The position numbers and the translations under genes are program-made. From Zygophlyctis sp. KS116 (taxonomy: Eukaryota; Chytridiomycota), in contig BAAFSQ010000129.1 in NCBI GenBank assembly GCA_054661495.1, positions 1 to 28,001 of the forward strand: 28,001 nt of DNA, given 5' to 3'. Below, piece by piece: positions 1 through 11,613 of the stretch. The notes under the pieces are model-generated. The model did no database searches, had not been told where the DNA came from, and saw only the letters and a list, made by a program, of their open reading frames with translations. How positions within the stretch are numbered: position 1 is the first letter of the stretch; each line of letters starts with the position of its first letter.

Positions 1-47
1 TAGGCAAGGGTGGTCCCATCAATGCATTACTCATTCCCGCAATTTAA
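1..47 (+). CDS. Possible last exon of a gene entering from the left
   Basis: The window opens with TAG, which could be a splice acceptor. The bases after it read GKGGPINALLIPAI followed by a stop at 45-47. The hydrophobic, Gly/Pro-containing tail looks more like coding than random AT-rich sequence, and it lies tail-to-tail with the transporter that ends at 115. There are only 14 codons and no family was recognised, so this is a weak call. Bases 48-114 show nothing but AT-rich 3' sequence. Confidence 0.22.
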   Translation, partial: GKGGPINALLIPAI

Positions 48-114
48 TTTAAAAACGTTCGGACATGATGAAATTGAACTTAAATATATATTCAAGTTTA
101 TAATCTATAATAAT

Positions 115-3100
115 CTATCGTTGTTCCCTAACCATGATTTGTAACCAAATAAGAGAAATCAAGACCAAAATAGCACAGGTGTACCATAAATACTGAACAT
201 CCAACCAGTAATTTTGAGGGTTGAGGCCAAATAAATTTAGAACTAGTGCACCAGTGGTTTCAATTTTTTGACCTGCCTTTTCATCCATCAATTTTAAGCC
301 ATTAACTTCATTGACTGCAACTGCTTCAAAAGCAAAACCGAAGAAGCTTATTTTCTTTAAAAACCAGAGAATTTCAGGAATTGACTTTTGATTTACCAGA
401 AATCCACCAAAAAGCATCTGAAAAAGTAAATTTAAAATCGCAACCAAGCTAGCGACACTTGCATCTTTAAATATGATGCTGATCATTAGACATAATGACG
501 CTGCTGATACATTGAAAAGAATTATAACCTGAAGAAATCTCAATAAGAAGACAAGAGACTCTGACCGAAGTCCAGCCATTTGATAGCAAATCAATCCAAA
601 AAATATTGGCGGTATGATGCGCAACGGAAATATGTCAAAGAGAATCTACAATTTAGAATCATATGAAAAACTACCTTCGATATGAAATAGATAAATGGAC
701 TATAATATCCATTTGCACGCTCCTTTATAAATATTATCCTTTCTGAAGAAAAAGTCTTGACATTAGTAGGGTTTTTCCTTACCGGGATAGAAGCAATACA
801 CATAAATGCAAAGAGAACAAAGCTAAAGAAAAAAAACCCGAGTCTGTTTTGAAAACCAGCTACGTCGTTTGTTAACTTCCAATATAAACTCCCAATGCTA
901 AGAGCCATAAAGAATGTAATAATATATTGAGCTTTCAGAAGGTCAGGATTTCGAACCAAATTTTTCAGATTCCTATCCGACAGGATTTTAAACTGTGTCC
1001 ACCAAGATGCTTGATTCATGTTTGTGTACCACGAAAAATAATCCACAGAAGAAGTTTGATTTCTTAAGTCATTTGCAGATGGATTAGATTCATCTCTTTT
1101 GCTTTCGGACATAAACTTATCGACTTGTGCCGACATACTACTATTTAAGTATCCTACAATGAGTTCTTCTAACTGAGAGCCCGTTTCCATATAAGTAATA
1201 TCTCTCGGTGGAAAATTACTCGTGAATCCCTGGTAAGTGTTGTTATATGATTCAATTATAGGGCGATCTGATACTGGAGAAAAAAACAAAGGCGAGGATA
1301 AACTCGGCGAAACAAATTTCGGAGTAAATAGTTCTTCTTCTTGTATAGAACGAACAGAGCGTCTTGAAGAAGGTCGAGAGTTAGATCTGTTTCCGACTGC
1401 TAATGATAAATTTTCATTGTCGCGATGATTTAGTGGAGCTGAGTTTTTCGCATTTGCTGCATGCATTGTCAAATCTACCAGATAATCTGCTAGATTAAAT
1501 CCTAGTGGGCAAACGAACCCAAGATTTCTGAAATGTTCGAGGGCCTCCTCATGAGCTGGACCAGAGTAAATAAGTCGACCTTTGGCCAATAAAACCAGCT
1601 TATCGAATAAAGCGTAAATATTTGATCTGGGTTGATGGATTGTCATAATAACTGTTCGCTTGTAAGATCGAGCTAGTGTAACAAGACATTCAACAACATT
1701 GTATGCGTTAAATGCATCCAGCCCTTGAAATTAGATTGTATTTTATGGTACCTGAAGTAGGTTCGTCTACGAAAAGAATACTTGGACTTGTAACAAGCTC
1801 ACACGCAATGCTAACTCTCCGTTTCTCGCCACCACTTATACCTCGCTTATCTTTGAATTAGATAATAAATTCGAGATATACCACTTGTCCCAATATATCG
1901 ATTTGCAATATTTACTATTCCCAATTCCTCCATGGTCTCATTTACTCGGCGAATTTTGTTGGCAATTGACATTTTTTGAGGCAATCGCAGCAAGGCCGAA
2001 TGCAGAATAGTTTCATAAACTGTCAATGTCCCCATCAATGTATCCTCTTGATCAATATATCTTTTTTTAGTAATCTAAGAAAATACCCAATTATTGATTT
2101 ATATTCTTGGGCATTCATTTTTTTACCATTAACACTGATTTCACCAGTTATTAAACCTTTCTTATTCTTTTTCGCTAAAATATCGAGGAAAGTTGTTTTC
2201 CCCGCTCCACTTCCACCCATAATAGCCAAAATTTCTCCAGGCTTTACAAAACCTTTAATATCTTTTAAAACCATCAGTGAATTAGATAAAACTTGCCCGG
2301 AAGAGCCTTCAGAAGATGTTGTGGGCTCTTTTGGGATATGAAATGAGTTTGAATGCCCCTCTATAGAATATGAGATATTTGAAAAGCAAAGGGTAGATGG
2401 CACATGATTGGCCATGATATGCTGTTCTTGCTCTCTAACATCTTCATCGTCCATGAGAGGCCTTGTCTCATCATTTTCAGAATATCCATGACTTCTTCGC
2501 TTTAACCATGAAATACAAGCAAAAGTTCCAATCAAGATAAATATAGCACTGAATGACATAATGATAATAGCAGAATCCGAAAAAGATGGATTTTGGGGAG
2601 GTTTCCAATCAGGTAGCTGACTTTCATGCAAACACTCCCCGGCCCGATTACAATCTAGATATATCAAAGGATCGCCAAATATTGTGTTAATCAGATCATT
2701 CATATGTGGCTCTAAATTAAGTTTTATACATAAGAAATACCGGAAAATGTACAGCTTCTTGATTCATTTTTTAATGCAGACTCTATACACTCCATAGTTG
2801 ATGGACCTTTCGGACCGTCTTCGCTTTTAAACCATTCCGTGAGATCCGTCCCATTCGGATCACACAGAAATCTTCCTGGCACACAATTACATTGTACATT
2901 TTGACATTTATATGTATTGATTACATCTTTCTCTTTGATGCCTTTTTATTATTTTCCAAAATTCAAAACTACCATTTTCACCCTTGCAGCTACTAAATGT
3001 ACAAAAAAAGCTTTCGATGGATCCAGTCCAGAATTCAAAATGACATTTACTACTCCTGGCGTCACAAGAAAACGTAATCGACGGTTTCCTATCATTTCCC

Positions 3101-3552
3101 AACTTATCCGCAATTTCTTTATCTTGTAATCAATTTAAATCTATCATACTCGTTACTTTGCATTCCAGAAAATTTTGTACAATTGCAAGTGAAGAATTAT
3201 AACATAATCCAGTCATGTTTGTAGGCATCATAGCATCACATACAGAGTTCTCTTGGCAAACTACCAGTTATTAATTCAAATTCATACTATTGCAATTAGT
3301 ACCAGCCCATCCTTTTGAGCAGCTGCATGAGTCACCATTCCTTCCTTTTCTTTGAGGATTGGGAATTGGCAGGGAATCACATACTAAAATTAGAAAAGGT
3401 TTATTACATGGATCTAAACAGTTTTGACCACCAAAGCCTGGCGGACAAGAGCAGAGTCCAGTTCCACTGTTACATATGCCAGCATTTAAACAAGGGAATT
3501 GATCTAAGTTACAGTTGAAGCATGGCGGACAATCAATGGAATTAGACAACAT
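115..3552 (-). CDS. ADP1: Adp1-like ABCG half-transporter with EGF-like luminal head
   Basis: ATP-driven transporter of the ABCG/White family. Nine introns of 24-31 nt (on + coordinates 646-674, 1724-1751, 1851-1881, 2061-2086, 2712-2740, 2942-2972, 3123-3149, 3261-3287, 3384-3407) give about 1,061 aa, close to yeast Adp1 as I recall it (about 1,050). The N-terminal ~240 residues are cysteine-rich with EGF-like [10 protein letters not shown] and [12 protein letters not shown], the Adp1 hallmark. A membrane segment lies near residue 285. Walker [10 protein letters not shown] is near 400, the signature ISGGEKRR near 510, then Walker B LFVDEP and the H-loop TIHQPRS. A Ser-rich linker leads to a C-terminal six-TM domain ending in VREQR. 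Family and intron calls are firm. The start is not: relatives carry a signal peptide, and the ATG used here (3550-3552) lacks one, so an upstream exon is likely missing. The substrate is unknown. Confidence 0.92.
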
Positions 3553-3564
3553 TACGGATTTGAT

Positions 3565-3580
3565 ACGCGCTTAAACGCGT
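3565..3580. promoter_or_regulatory. Paired ACGCG boxes (MCB-like) upstream of the Adp1-like gene
   Basis: ACGCGC at 3565-3570 and the palindrome ACGCGT at 3575-3580 sit within 30 bp of the annotated transporter start. ACGCGT is the MluI cell-cycle box bound by MBF in fungi. CG-containing hexamers are rare in this AT-rich DNA, so the pair stands out. No function is shown by the sequence itself, and if the true transporter start lies further upstream these boxes would fall in an intron or exon. Confidence 0.35.
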
Positions 3581-3593
3581 TTTGCTTTCGAAG

Positions 3594-3798
3594 ATGATCT
3601 ACCGAAGAAATGGCTTGACACTTATACGTAAATATTGAAACTTCAAGTATACCTTTACAAGCGTATGAAGTACCAGAGAAAAAGCCAGTCATCAAGAGAA
3701 AAGTTGTGGTTGCTGAATTTGTCAAAGTTCTCGTTCAAAGTCATCAGATTGGCAGACTAGATGTAAAGCATTTGAATCTCTTAGATAGCCAAAGCTAG
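3594..3798 (+). other. Ambiguous short coding signal: 56-aa + ORF or missing signal exon on -
   Basis: Two incompatible readings occupy this stretch. On the + strand an ATG at 3594, a 34-nt intron (3628-3661) and a stop at 3796-3798 give a 56-aa basic protein containing KPVIKRKVVVAEFV. On the - strand, the frame around 3726-3660 encodes a hydrophobic, signal-peptide-like run (TTTFLLMTGFFSGTSYA) just upstream of the Adp1-like gene, which should have such a peptide. It can be spliced in frame to the EGF exon by GT-AG introns ending at 3570 (starting at 3658 or 3652, 83-89 nt, longer than usual here), but the only ATG in that frame (3690-3692) is late. I favour the second reading slightly. Bases 3799-3953 show only AT-rich 3' sequence. 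Confidence 0.25.
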
Positions 3799-3953
3799 CT
3801 CTGATTAAATTAAAAAACTTTCTGGAAGACAGAAATAAAAAGTTGAATTTTTACATAAACTTAAAATCTAAACATATACCGAATAAGCCGCACCTGGGAA
3901 CATTCTATATCTGTACATCCAACAATAATTATTGTATTAATTAATACACAATA

Positions 3954-6900
3954 TTAGTCTAATTTTCTTCTTTGGTAGATCAATGCAACTTTTGGGGACA
4001 AGAGATTTACATTAATCTTGTCATATCTCTCACTTGCTTTGATGAATGGGAATTTTAAGTTTGTTGCTTGATCAAAGATTGTATGTTCTTGAGTTTCTGT
4101 AAGATCATGATTGATGGGATTTGCTATTAGAGAACCTAACAAGTCCGATCTTAGTCTTTGAATCTCTCCTAGCTGTTTTAAATGAATCTGCTTGAATTCA
4201 CTTAATTCATTTGCTAATAGTGTATCTTGAACTAAAGAATTCAATTGTTCAGTTGAACTGAAATTTGAAATAAGGGTATCTTTGTCCTTGCTTGTTGTTT
4301 TATTTTCTCTGTCTTTGATTATCTTGTTTCGAAGTGCATCAATCTCTTTTTTAAGCGTATCGTTGGAGTTTTGTAGTTTTTCAATCTCGTTCTGATATGA
4401 TGCATTTAGTTTAGTATCTTTGGTAGCTTTTTCGAAGAGCAATTGATGGGATGAAGATAAATTGTTAGTTTTAGATAAAAGTTGGTTCACCATATCCAAA
4501 AGATCTTTAATTTCTTCATCTGAAAGATTGAGAGTGGCTTCCAAATGTTTAATCATTGTTTCACTGTGGGCTTGATCATGTTTGGCCTGGTTTACTTGTA
4601 AATTTAAACAATTTATCTCTAGTTGAAGCTGTTTTAATTCTTGCTGGTAAGATTCTGCTTGAATGTTGTAATGTTTTTTAAGCTGCTTATAAGATTCGTC
4701 AAGTTTATCTTTTTCAGTAGTTAATTGCAAAACTGTGTTTTCAAGTTTCCTAATTTCTTCCTTTGATTGCTTCATTCTGATTTCCTGTTGAATAATCATA
4801 GTCTCTGCCGCTGCATGAACTTCCTTTTCTATCGTGAATTTTTTCAGTTCTAACTTTAGTTTATCGATATCGATAGCATAGCATTCATTACAGTTTTGAA
4901 GACGTTCGATTTCTCCTCGCAACAGTTCAGTCTGAGATCTCTCTTTTGCTGTTAGATTATTCATGTTGGAATCTCGCTCCTGTTTTACGTTTTTGAGTTC
5001 TAAACACAATCGATCAATTTCTTTGATGTTTTCTGAATTGGATACTTGAATCTTTTGAAATTCTAATTGAAAATTCTCGTTCATTTCCTTTTCTTTTCTG
5101 CTTTGGATCAATTCCAGACGCATGTTTTCCAGATCTTGTCTATACTTTTCGTTTGTAACCAATAGGGTATCAATCTCTTTGCGATTAGATAATGTCGCGC
5201 TGGACTGTTCATCTTTTAAGTCATGCAAGACTTTCTCAATTTGGCTCTTTTCGACTTCCGACTCATTTAGCCTATTTTGAAGCTGCGCCAACTCCAAACT
5301 TAATGAAGATTCCTTTCCTTCGATCGCATTTTGCATCTCCTTACGTAAGTTATCAATTTCTATTATTTGTCTTTCATTATTTATTGATAGCTTTTGAATT
5401 TCGTTTCGGTTAGCTTCTGCTAGAGCGCTTTCATGCATCCATTTATCTTGAAGTTGCCGATTTGAAATAGTCACATTTTTTATTTCAGCCCTTAATTCCT
5501 GTACAAGATTTTGATGATCTTGATTTTCCAAATTCGAAAGATCTAGAGAGTTTTGCAGATCTATAACCATGGAAGCCATATCTGCATTTGTTTTTTTTGC
5601 GTCTGTATTATTTTTTCCCGCTTCTGTTAACCTATTCATATTGGCTAGAAGACTTTCGATTTCCTTTTTATATTCACATTTAACACTTTCTTTGTCTTGA
5701 ATCAAATCATTGATTTTTTTATCAAACTCAAGTGAATCCTGATTATACTGGGCCGTTATTTCCATATTGCTGTTTTTAAGCTGAATAATTTTTGTCCTGC
5801 ATTCATTTACTTGATTTGATAAATCAGACATGTTGTAACTCAAAATCTCCTTTTCCTCCAAAGCTCTTACAAGATCTGACTCTAGCTGATCATTTGTTTG
5901 TAAGTATTTTTCTAGCTCCTCTTTCAGATGTATGATTTCATTTTTGGCTAGTCGCAAAGTACCGCCTTGAGCTGAAGCTAAATCTGATAGATTAGATTCA
6001 CTTTTAACCGTGATAAGCGATTCTTGAAATTCAGAAACCTTTTTAGCCAATTCATCTTTTTCTTGGATTAAATCTTCTCTGACAATCTGTTCTTTTTCGA
6101 TTTGATGCTCCAAAAATTGAATTTTAGCCAAATATTCTGGAAATTGATGCAAACTAGAGGTGTTTTCAGTCTGTGTTTGACTGTTTTGTCTTACAATTGG
6201 TGGATTCATTTGTAAGTAGTCAGAAGTTGTCGTTAGTTTATCTGCAGAGTAAAATGAAGTATCCATAGTAAAATTAGAATGTTTATCTGGAAATGAAAAG
6301 CTACCAGGACCATTAGAGTCTATTAATATTTCATCTTCATCTTGACAAATTTGACTATCACTACCATCAATTGAATCTTTTTCGATATCACTTATATAAT
6401 CTGGAATTTCAGGAATCTCTGATATTTCCCTTAAAGGAATCCCCAATCTTTCAACTGACATGCCGTCATCTTCCCTGACTCCTTTATTATCAAAAATCTA
6501 GAATTACTTTCATAGTGCCATTACCTGTGATCTAATATCGCTTGTATTTTCTGTATTAAAACTGACAATATCAGATAGTTCATCATCAGAAAAAACATTT
6601 GTATTTTGAGCTGATAATATCTTGATAGTAGGAAAATTAAAATAATCCTGGGGTACTCTTCCAAAACAATCTCTAGAATCAATTTTAGCGCCACCGTTGA
6701 GTATTAAATCAATCATTTCTTGATTCTTTTCAATCGTGGCATAATGTAACGGCGATCTTTAAAAGTCAGTTTTCATGAGACCTTTGTACCTCTTTTGAGA
6801 ATCTTCTACATTGACATTAATCCCATAGTCCAATAAACATTTGAGAATTGAAATCCCTTTGTATAGAATCACGTAATGTATCAAGTATTTTCCAGACTTT

Positions 6901-7465
6901 TTTGTAAATAACCTGCATGTACCTTGTCCACACTGTTTATATCTTCTCCTCCATTTATAAGAGCTGTGATTGCTGTCAAATTTTGGTTAAAAATAGCAAA
7001 ACTATACGTAAATCATTAAAGGTACTTTAGCGCAGAGTGTCCGAAATCATCTTTTTGATTAGTTTGAACTTTGCATTCAATCAGTAAAAATTCCATAATA
7101 TCCAAATGGCCATTGATTATGGCCTATTTTTAATAATAAGTAAATACAATCATCAATGGATTTCTTCCTTTAGCGTCTTTTAGTTCGAGATCAGCCCATG
7201 TCTTCCTTTTCGGACATTCATCAAAAGTAGTCGTTAGCTCTCGAACGATTGTCAAAGATCCTAATTCTACTGCATAATGAAAAGAAGAGAACCCATATTT
7301 TGAATTCAACTTGTTAACATCTTCCTTGTATAGACTCTTTACTTTTCTATTATCACCAGTGAATATTGCTTTTTCCATTGAATTTAAATATTTTGGATTC
7401 ACCGGCTCTAATCGTTTGCATTGACCGATATCTACTATTTCACTATTTTTAGTATCGAAGCTCAT
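3954..7465 (-). CDS. Ankyrin-repeat protein with long coiled coil
   Basis: Six exons with introns of 24-33 nt (6498-6524, 6757-6789, 6897-6922, 7002-7025, 7124-7147) join in frame to about 1,125 aa. The first ~300 residues are ankyrin-like repeats (GFSSFHYAVELGSL, KGRNPLMI, INGHLDIMEFLL, SPLHYATIEKNQEMIDLILNGGA). Next comes an acidic, Ser/Asp-rich linker (residues ~320-420). After that there are about 600 residues of heptad-like Leu/Glu/Lys/Gln sequence with many LQ-E and EI-L units, a long dimerising coiled coil, ending in YQRRKLD. This architecture resembles animal ANKRD26/UACA-type scaffold proteins at the level of layout only; no orthology is claimed. A cytoskeletal or membrane-scaffold role is inference. 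The gene is divergent from the LRR gene across 54 bp. Confidence 0.85.
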
Positions 7466-7491
7466 CAGGAAAGTCGCTTTTGAGACCGCTG

Positions 7492-7499
7492 TGACGTCA
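7492..7499. promoter_or_regulatory. CRE/ATF palindrome in a 54-bp divergent promoter
   Basis: TGACGTCA, the full palindromic cAMP-response/ATF-CREB bZIP site, lies between the start of the ankyrin/coiled-coil gene (ATG at 7463-7465, -) and that of the LRR gene (ATG at 7520, +). With only 54 bp shared by both genes, one site could serve both directions. The match is exact. Its use is inference. Confidence 0.5.
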
Positions 7500-7519
7500 T
7501 TCTACTCTGATAAAGATTG

Positions 7520-8957
7520 ATGGAGCTTCCAAAGTCTCGAGAAGCATATTTACAGGAATACTTTGATGAATATGTTATTCTTTGTGATCAGAAAGGTCTA
7601 CAAGTTTTATTGCCAATCAGAAAGGCATTGGAAGAATCTATAGCTTCAAGGTAATATCTTTATTAACTCAATCAAAGAGTAACTCCAGATCAATTTATTT
7701 TAAATGGAAATGCACCCGAAAGAAGAACGTTTAGACTCGAAGATGATTATGTAGAGTCAATATTTCTGCCAATGATTGGGATTTCTTTTCTAAGAGAAAT
7801 AGATCTATCGTTTAATGAATTTGGAGATAAAGGGGCTAAATTACTTGCTAGATTAATCCAAGAAGATAAATATTTGGAAATCTTGAATTTACAATCTAAT
7901 AATATCGGGGAATCGGGTTCTGAAGCACTATGTAAAGCTCTACAACTCAATGAAAGAATCAACAACTTTAATATTTCCAATAATCCTATTGGTGATGTTG
8001 GCGGAATGGAATTTGCAAGAATGTTACAAGTAAAGTAAAACATAATTTAATACTAGGTAAATAGTACTATTACACATCTTGGAATGTCAGGCTGTGGATT
8101 AAAGGCAACATCTTCAATTGCATTATGGACAGTTGTAAAAAATAATGAGGCTTTAACTCATTTTGATATCTCAAATAATATGTCAAATCTTAATAGTTTA
8201 ACTCAATCAGTCATAAATGATATAATGTTACACTTATCAAGAGCTATTACTGGTCATACAACTCTAAAGTACTTGAATTTATCTAGAATGAATATCACAG
8301 ATTGGTCTACATGTGATTATTTTGCAAATGCACTTGGTGAATGCTCTGCTTTAGAAACTTTAGATTTAACAGCGTAATTTACCTATTCTAAAACTTAGAA
8401 ATAAAATTTCTAGAGATGGAGGTGTTGCAATCTTTAAAGCTTTAGCTAAACATACATCTATTTCAACCCTTATTTTAACTCGTTGTTCTATTCAAGATGA
8501 AGGTGCTTATGCTGTAAATGAGTTTCTTCTTGTAAATACAAGTCTTAAAAAGTAATTTATTTAGACTAAGAATCAGATTATATTTGGATTATAACAAGAT
8601 CACATCTAAAGGACTCATTGATATTGCTTTGGCTTTAAATGGAAATTATTCTGTAGAATTTATTGCTCTTTGGGGTAACCAATGGGATAAATTAGCTTGC
8701 CAGGTACATTTTCAGTATATAACTTTGAAAAGGCTTTTGCACCTCTGATTGGTGGACCAATTTATTCTGTTTCTATTGATGATGATCTTAAACTTCCAGT
8801 ATTACCACGCAATACTGCACTTTTCGCATTTGAAAATTCTGATACTGATAATATAATCGTTCGTAAAAGAAAAGGGAAATCTCGACTTCGTCGGAATGGA
8901 ACGGATGTTACATTTTACACGACTGAAGGAGTCTTGAACGTTGCAGAGTCACATTGA
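7520..8957 (+). CDS. Leucine-rich repeat protein (ribonuclease-inhibitor type)
   Basis: Six exons with introns of 25-29 nt (7651-7677, 8030-8056, 8374-8398, 8552-8576, 8704-8732) give about 434 aa. After an ~80-residue N-terminal region there are tandem LRRs with the RI-type pattern L-x-x-L-x-L-x-x-N-x-I followed by a helix: LREIDLSFNEFGDKGA, LEILNLQSNNIGESGS, INNFNISNNPIGDVG, LKYLNLSRMNI, LETLDLTANKI and LKKLYLDYNKITSKG. The last ~80 residues are repeat-free and basic (VRKRKGKSRLRRNG). Such LRR fans are protein-binding surfaces. Several flagellar and centriolar LRR proteins share this subtype, but nothing here proves that location. Polyadenylation-like AATAAA follows at about 8974. Start chosen as the first ATG in the divergent promoter. 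Confidence 0.85.
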
Positions 8958-9016
8958 ACCCTAAAAGTTGAAAATAAAATTTTTGTTTCCCGTTTTCGCT
9001 TGTTTAAAAATTGATC

Positions 9017-9718
9017 ATGAATCGAAATAGATCCTATTCTCTCCCTGGATACCAATTTTCCCATTCAGATAATCCTCTGCTCTCACTCTGGGCATCAATG
9101 TCTAGACCCCCGATGCATTCATCGTCATTAGAGTTATCTCCCTTTCATGAAGACACTACTTCTAACCTCTGGACAATGGAAGATGAAAGTGCGTATCCAA
9201 CTCCCCTGGACAAAAGTGACGATCCTTTTCTGCCTGAAAAAACTATCGCCCATCCCGATCATGAGTTTGATCAAGAAATTGTAAAGTCTTCTTCGCTTTT
9301 TGAATCACTGCTGGTTGCGAACATCAATGGGTCTCAGATCAATGTACAAAAAGATGAGATAAGTAGTGGGAGACATCGAAGCTTTAGTCATTCATGTGCT
9401 ATTCCAAGGACATTTAATGGATCAGAAAAAACGATTCAGTGTCCATTTTGTGATAAGATGTTTTATAAAAAGTACAATCTCAAATCTCATCTAGTGTCGC
9501 ATTCTAGTAAGTCATAATGTTATCATTAATTTTTAGAGGAAAGACCTTTTGTATGTCAAGTTTGTGATTCTGCTTTTGCTCGGAAACATGATCTTCAAAG
9601 GCACTTACGATCTCTTCATGGGTTATTGCAAACTTACAAGTGTAAAAAATGTGATCAAATTTTTTCTAGATTTGATGCTTTGAAAAGGCATGTTCTTCAG
9701 CAATGTGAATCAGTATAG
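9017..9718 (+). CDS. Three-finger C2H2 zinc-finger transcription factor
   Basis: One 30-nt intron (9507-9536) joins two exons to about 223 aa. The first ~135 residues are Ser/Pro/Asp-rich and low in structure, as in fungal activation regions. The C-terminal ~85 residues hold three C2H2 fingers: CPFCDKMFYKKYNLKSHLVSH, then after the classic linker HSKERPF a second, CQVCDSAFARKHDLQRHLRSLH-like finger, and a third finger CKKCDQIFSRFDALKRHVLQQC whose last ligand is Cys instead of His (C2HC). Finger order and the C-terminal position resemble fungal Crz1/Msn2/Azf1-type regulators, but no specific orthologue can be assigned. ATG at 9017 is the first in frame; the gene starts 59 bp after the LRR gene on the same strand. 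Bases 9719-9894 are 3' sequence with AATAAA near 9767. Confidence 0.85.
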
Positions 9719-9894
9719 TCTCTGTCCCTATAGTTTTTAATACTTGTGAAATACTAATAGCTAATAAATAAAATTCTTTTTGAATTCTTTTTTCTCTACG
9801 ACTCTCAATTATGGATATCATTACTTAAAGTAATAGGCGACAGTAAAATCACAAAGTAGAATGTATTTTGGTTTTGTCTAGCAAAATAGCATTA

Positions 9895-11409
9895 TCATTG
9901 GGTATCTTTTTCATTTTCTGACTGATCCTGCGATCCAGAAACATCGTTAAGTGCACTTTTAATAATATCGTCTCCTTTTTCTTCCATAGCATCGACTGTT
10001 AATGATTCAGCTTCAGAGTCTTTTGGAAAATATATGATAGATTTCTTTCCTATATCTAAAACATTCTGTGCATTTCCAATCCTTCTTTGTTTCACAGCGA
10101 TAAGATTTTTCTTTGTGTAATCAAAGACTTTGAATTTCTTTTCAAGAATCTCATACTCTGGAGGCAGAGCCTCGCCAGTATTAGATATCCTCACACCCGT
10201 ACTTTTCGTATGGTTAGTAATGGGATTGTCCTCTAGTAATAATTCCTCAAGTTCATGCTGCGCATCAAAGTTAACTTTCTTCGACTAATGATTAACAATA
10301 AGAATATTTACATCTGGTATAAAAGGCGGTTTGATTTGCCTTGATTCTAGAGAATGCCAATCCAATCCAGTAAAAATAGAATGTTCTTTGTATTTTTTTG
10401 GCACTCCTTCACCTTGGGTTCCAAGTCTCTGCTTTACTGTCCGTTGTAAAAGCTAAAAATGAGATAATTGAAGCAAACCCGATGTATAAAATCAATGCAC
10501 TCAGCACTTTGAGGGGTCTCTTTTGGAACTTTTGGAAACGAAACTTCTTCACTTGTAATTGACTTTACAAGAAGTTCATGGTTTTTGGCTCTAAATGGCC
10601 GCTATTAATTTAAAATGGAGTTAAAAATTACTTTTCCAAAAAGAAGCTCATAAAAAGTTACGCCAAGACTCCAATAATCCACTTCAGGTCCATAGTTTTT
10701 AGAAAATATTTCAGGGGCTAAAGAAATTAATAATAAAGATATTTACCGATATAAGCAAGACTTCCTGCAAAAGCTTTTAGTGGCACCCCGGGTCGAGCTT
10801 TGACTGCCACATTGAAATCTGTCAAACTGACATGCCCATCCGATGATAGTAATACTAAATTTTAGTTACTTCAAAAATACAATTATCAGGTTTTATGTCC
10901 CGATGAACAATATTCTTATCATGCAAGTATTCAAGTCCAGAGCCGATTTCTGCGGCATAAAATATGATTTGAGGAACAGTAAATGTGCCAGTATCAAGTA
11001 AATGAAAACGCATGTCACCACCGAGCATCAAATCGAGAACCATGAAGAGATTGTCATCATCTTGAAATGCATATCTTAAATTGCTATATATTATATTAGA
11101 TAATCATACCAAATAAAAGCGTGGCTTAATTCCTCTAGAATTCTTCTTTCTTGTATAATATTACCAACCGCCTTCATCTTGATACATTTTGCTTTATTTA
11201 TGTATTTCAATGCAAACATAAGTTTAGATCCTTTATGCTCCGCCACTCTAACCTATGGTTGTAAGATAACGCCAATACCTTTCCGAATGCTCCTTTCCCT
11301 ACTGAGCGAAGTAAAGAAAAATGACTCAGGTCAACTATAAATTTATGGATACATTAATGATACCTTCTTGTGTGAAATCAATATCCTCTGAGCAGCAAAA
11401 GCAGCCCAT
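9895..11409 (-). CDS. STK32/YANK-type serine/threonine protein kinase
   Basis: Nine exons with introns of 26-30 nt (10285-10311, 10453-10478, 10602-10631, 10718-10746, 10855-10880, 11084-11109, 11253-11278, 11335-11363) give about 431 aa. The kinase domain spans residues ~20-290: glycine loop GKGAFGKV (28-35), ATP-binding Lys50 in [17 protein letters not shown] (142-149), DFN instead of DFG (162-164), and APE (186-188). The DFN variant, the phrase [15 protein letters not shown] and the overall order match the STK32/YANK branch of AGC-like kinases. The protein begins MGCFCC, a textbook N-myristoylation plus palmitoylation start, so plasma- or endomembrane anchoring is expected. The C-terminal ~140 residues end in a Ser/Glu/Asp-rich tail. 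Substrates are unknown. Convergent with the zinc-finger gene. Confidence 0.9.
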
Positions 11410-11613
11410 ATTGAAAGAATCGGGGATTTCGCGTCGTCTGACACGTCGACTTTGCGTGTTGAGCCAGTGGCATGGCCCAATCTAAAGTCCGAAAAAAGAA
11501 AATATCGATACGAATCTCAAAAGATTGTCCATTGAAATCAAACCACATTTGAGATGTCATATTTAGTCTTGTGATCTACTCGGGGCGCTAGTGGCGTTTT
11601 GTTTAGAAAAGAA

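Noticed and set aside
4000-6300. Homology of the coiled coil to myosin or kinesin tails
   Set aside because: Heptad-rich sequence gives spurious similarity, and the upstream exons encode ankyrin repeats, not a motor.
11378-11560. 60-codon frame on the - strand upstream of the kinase
   Set aside because: It overlaps the kinase start in another frame; MGCFCC and the splice to VDLSHFSLL fit the kinase family, so the longer frame is a shadow.
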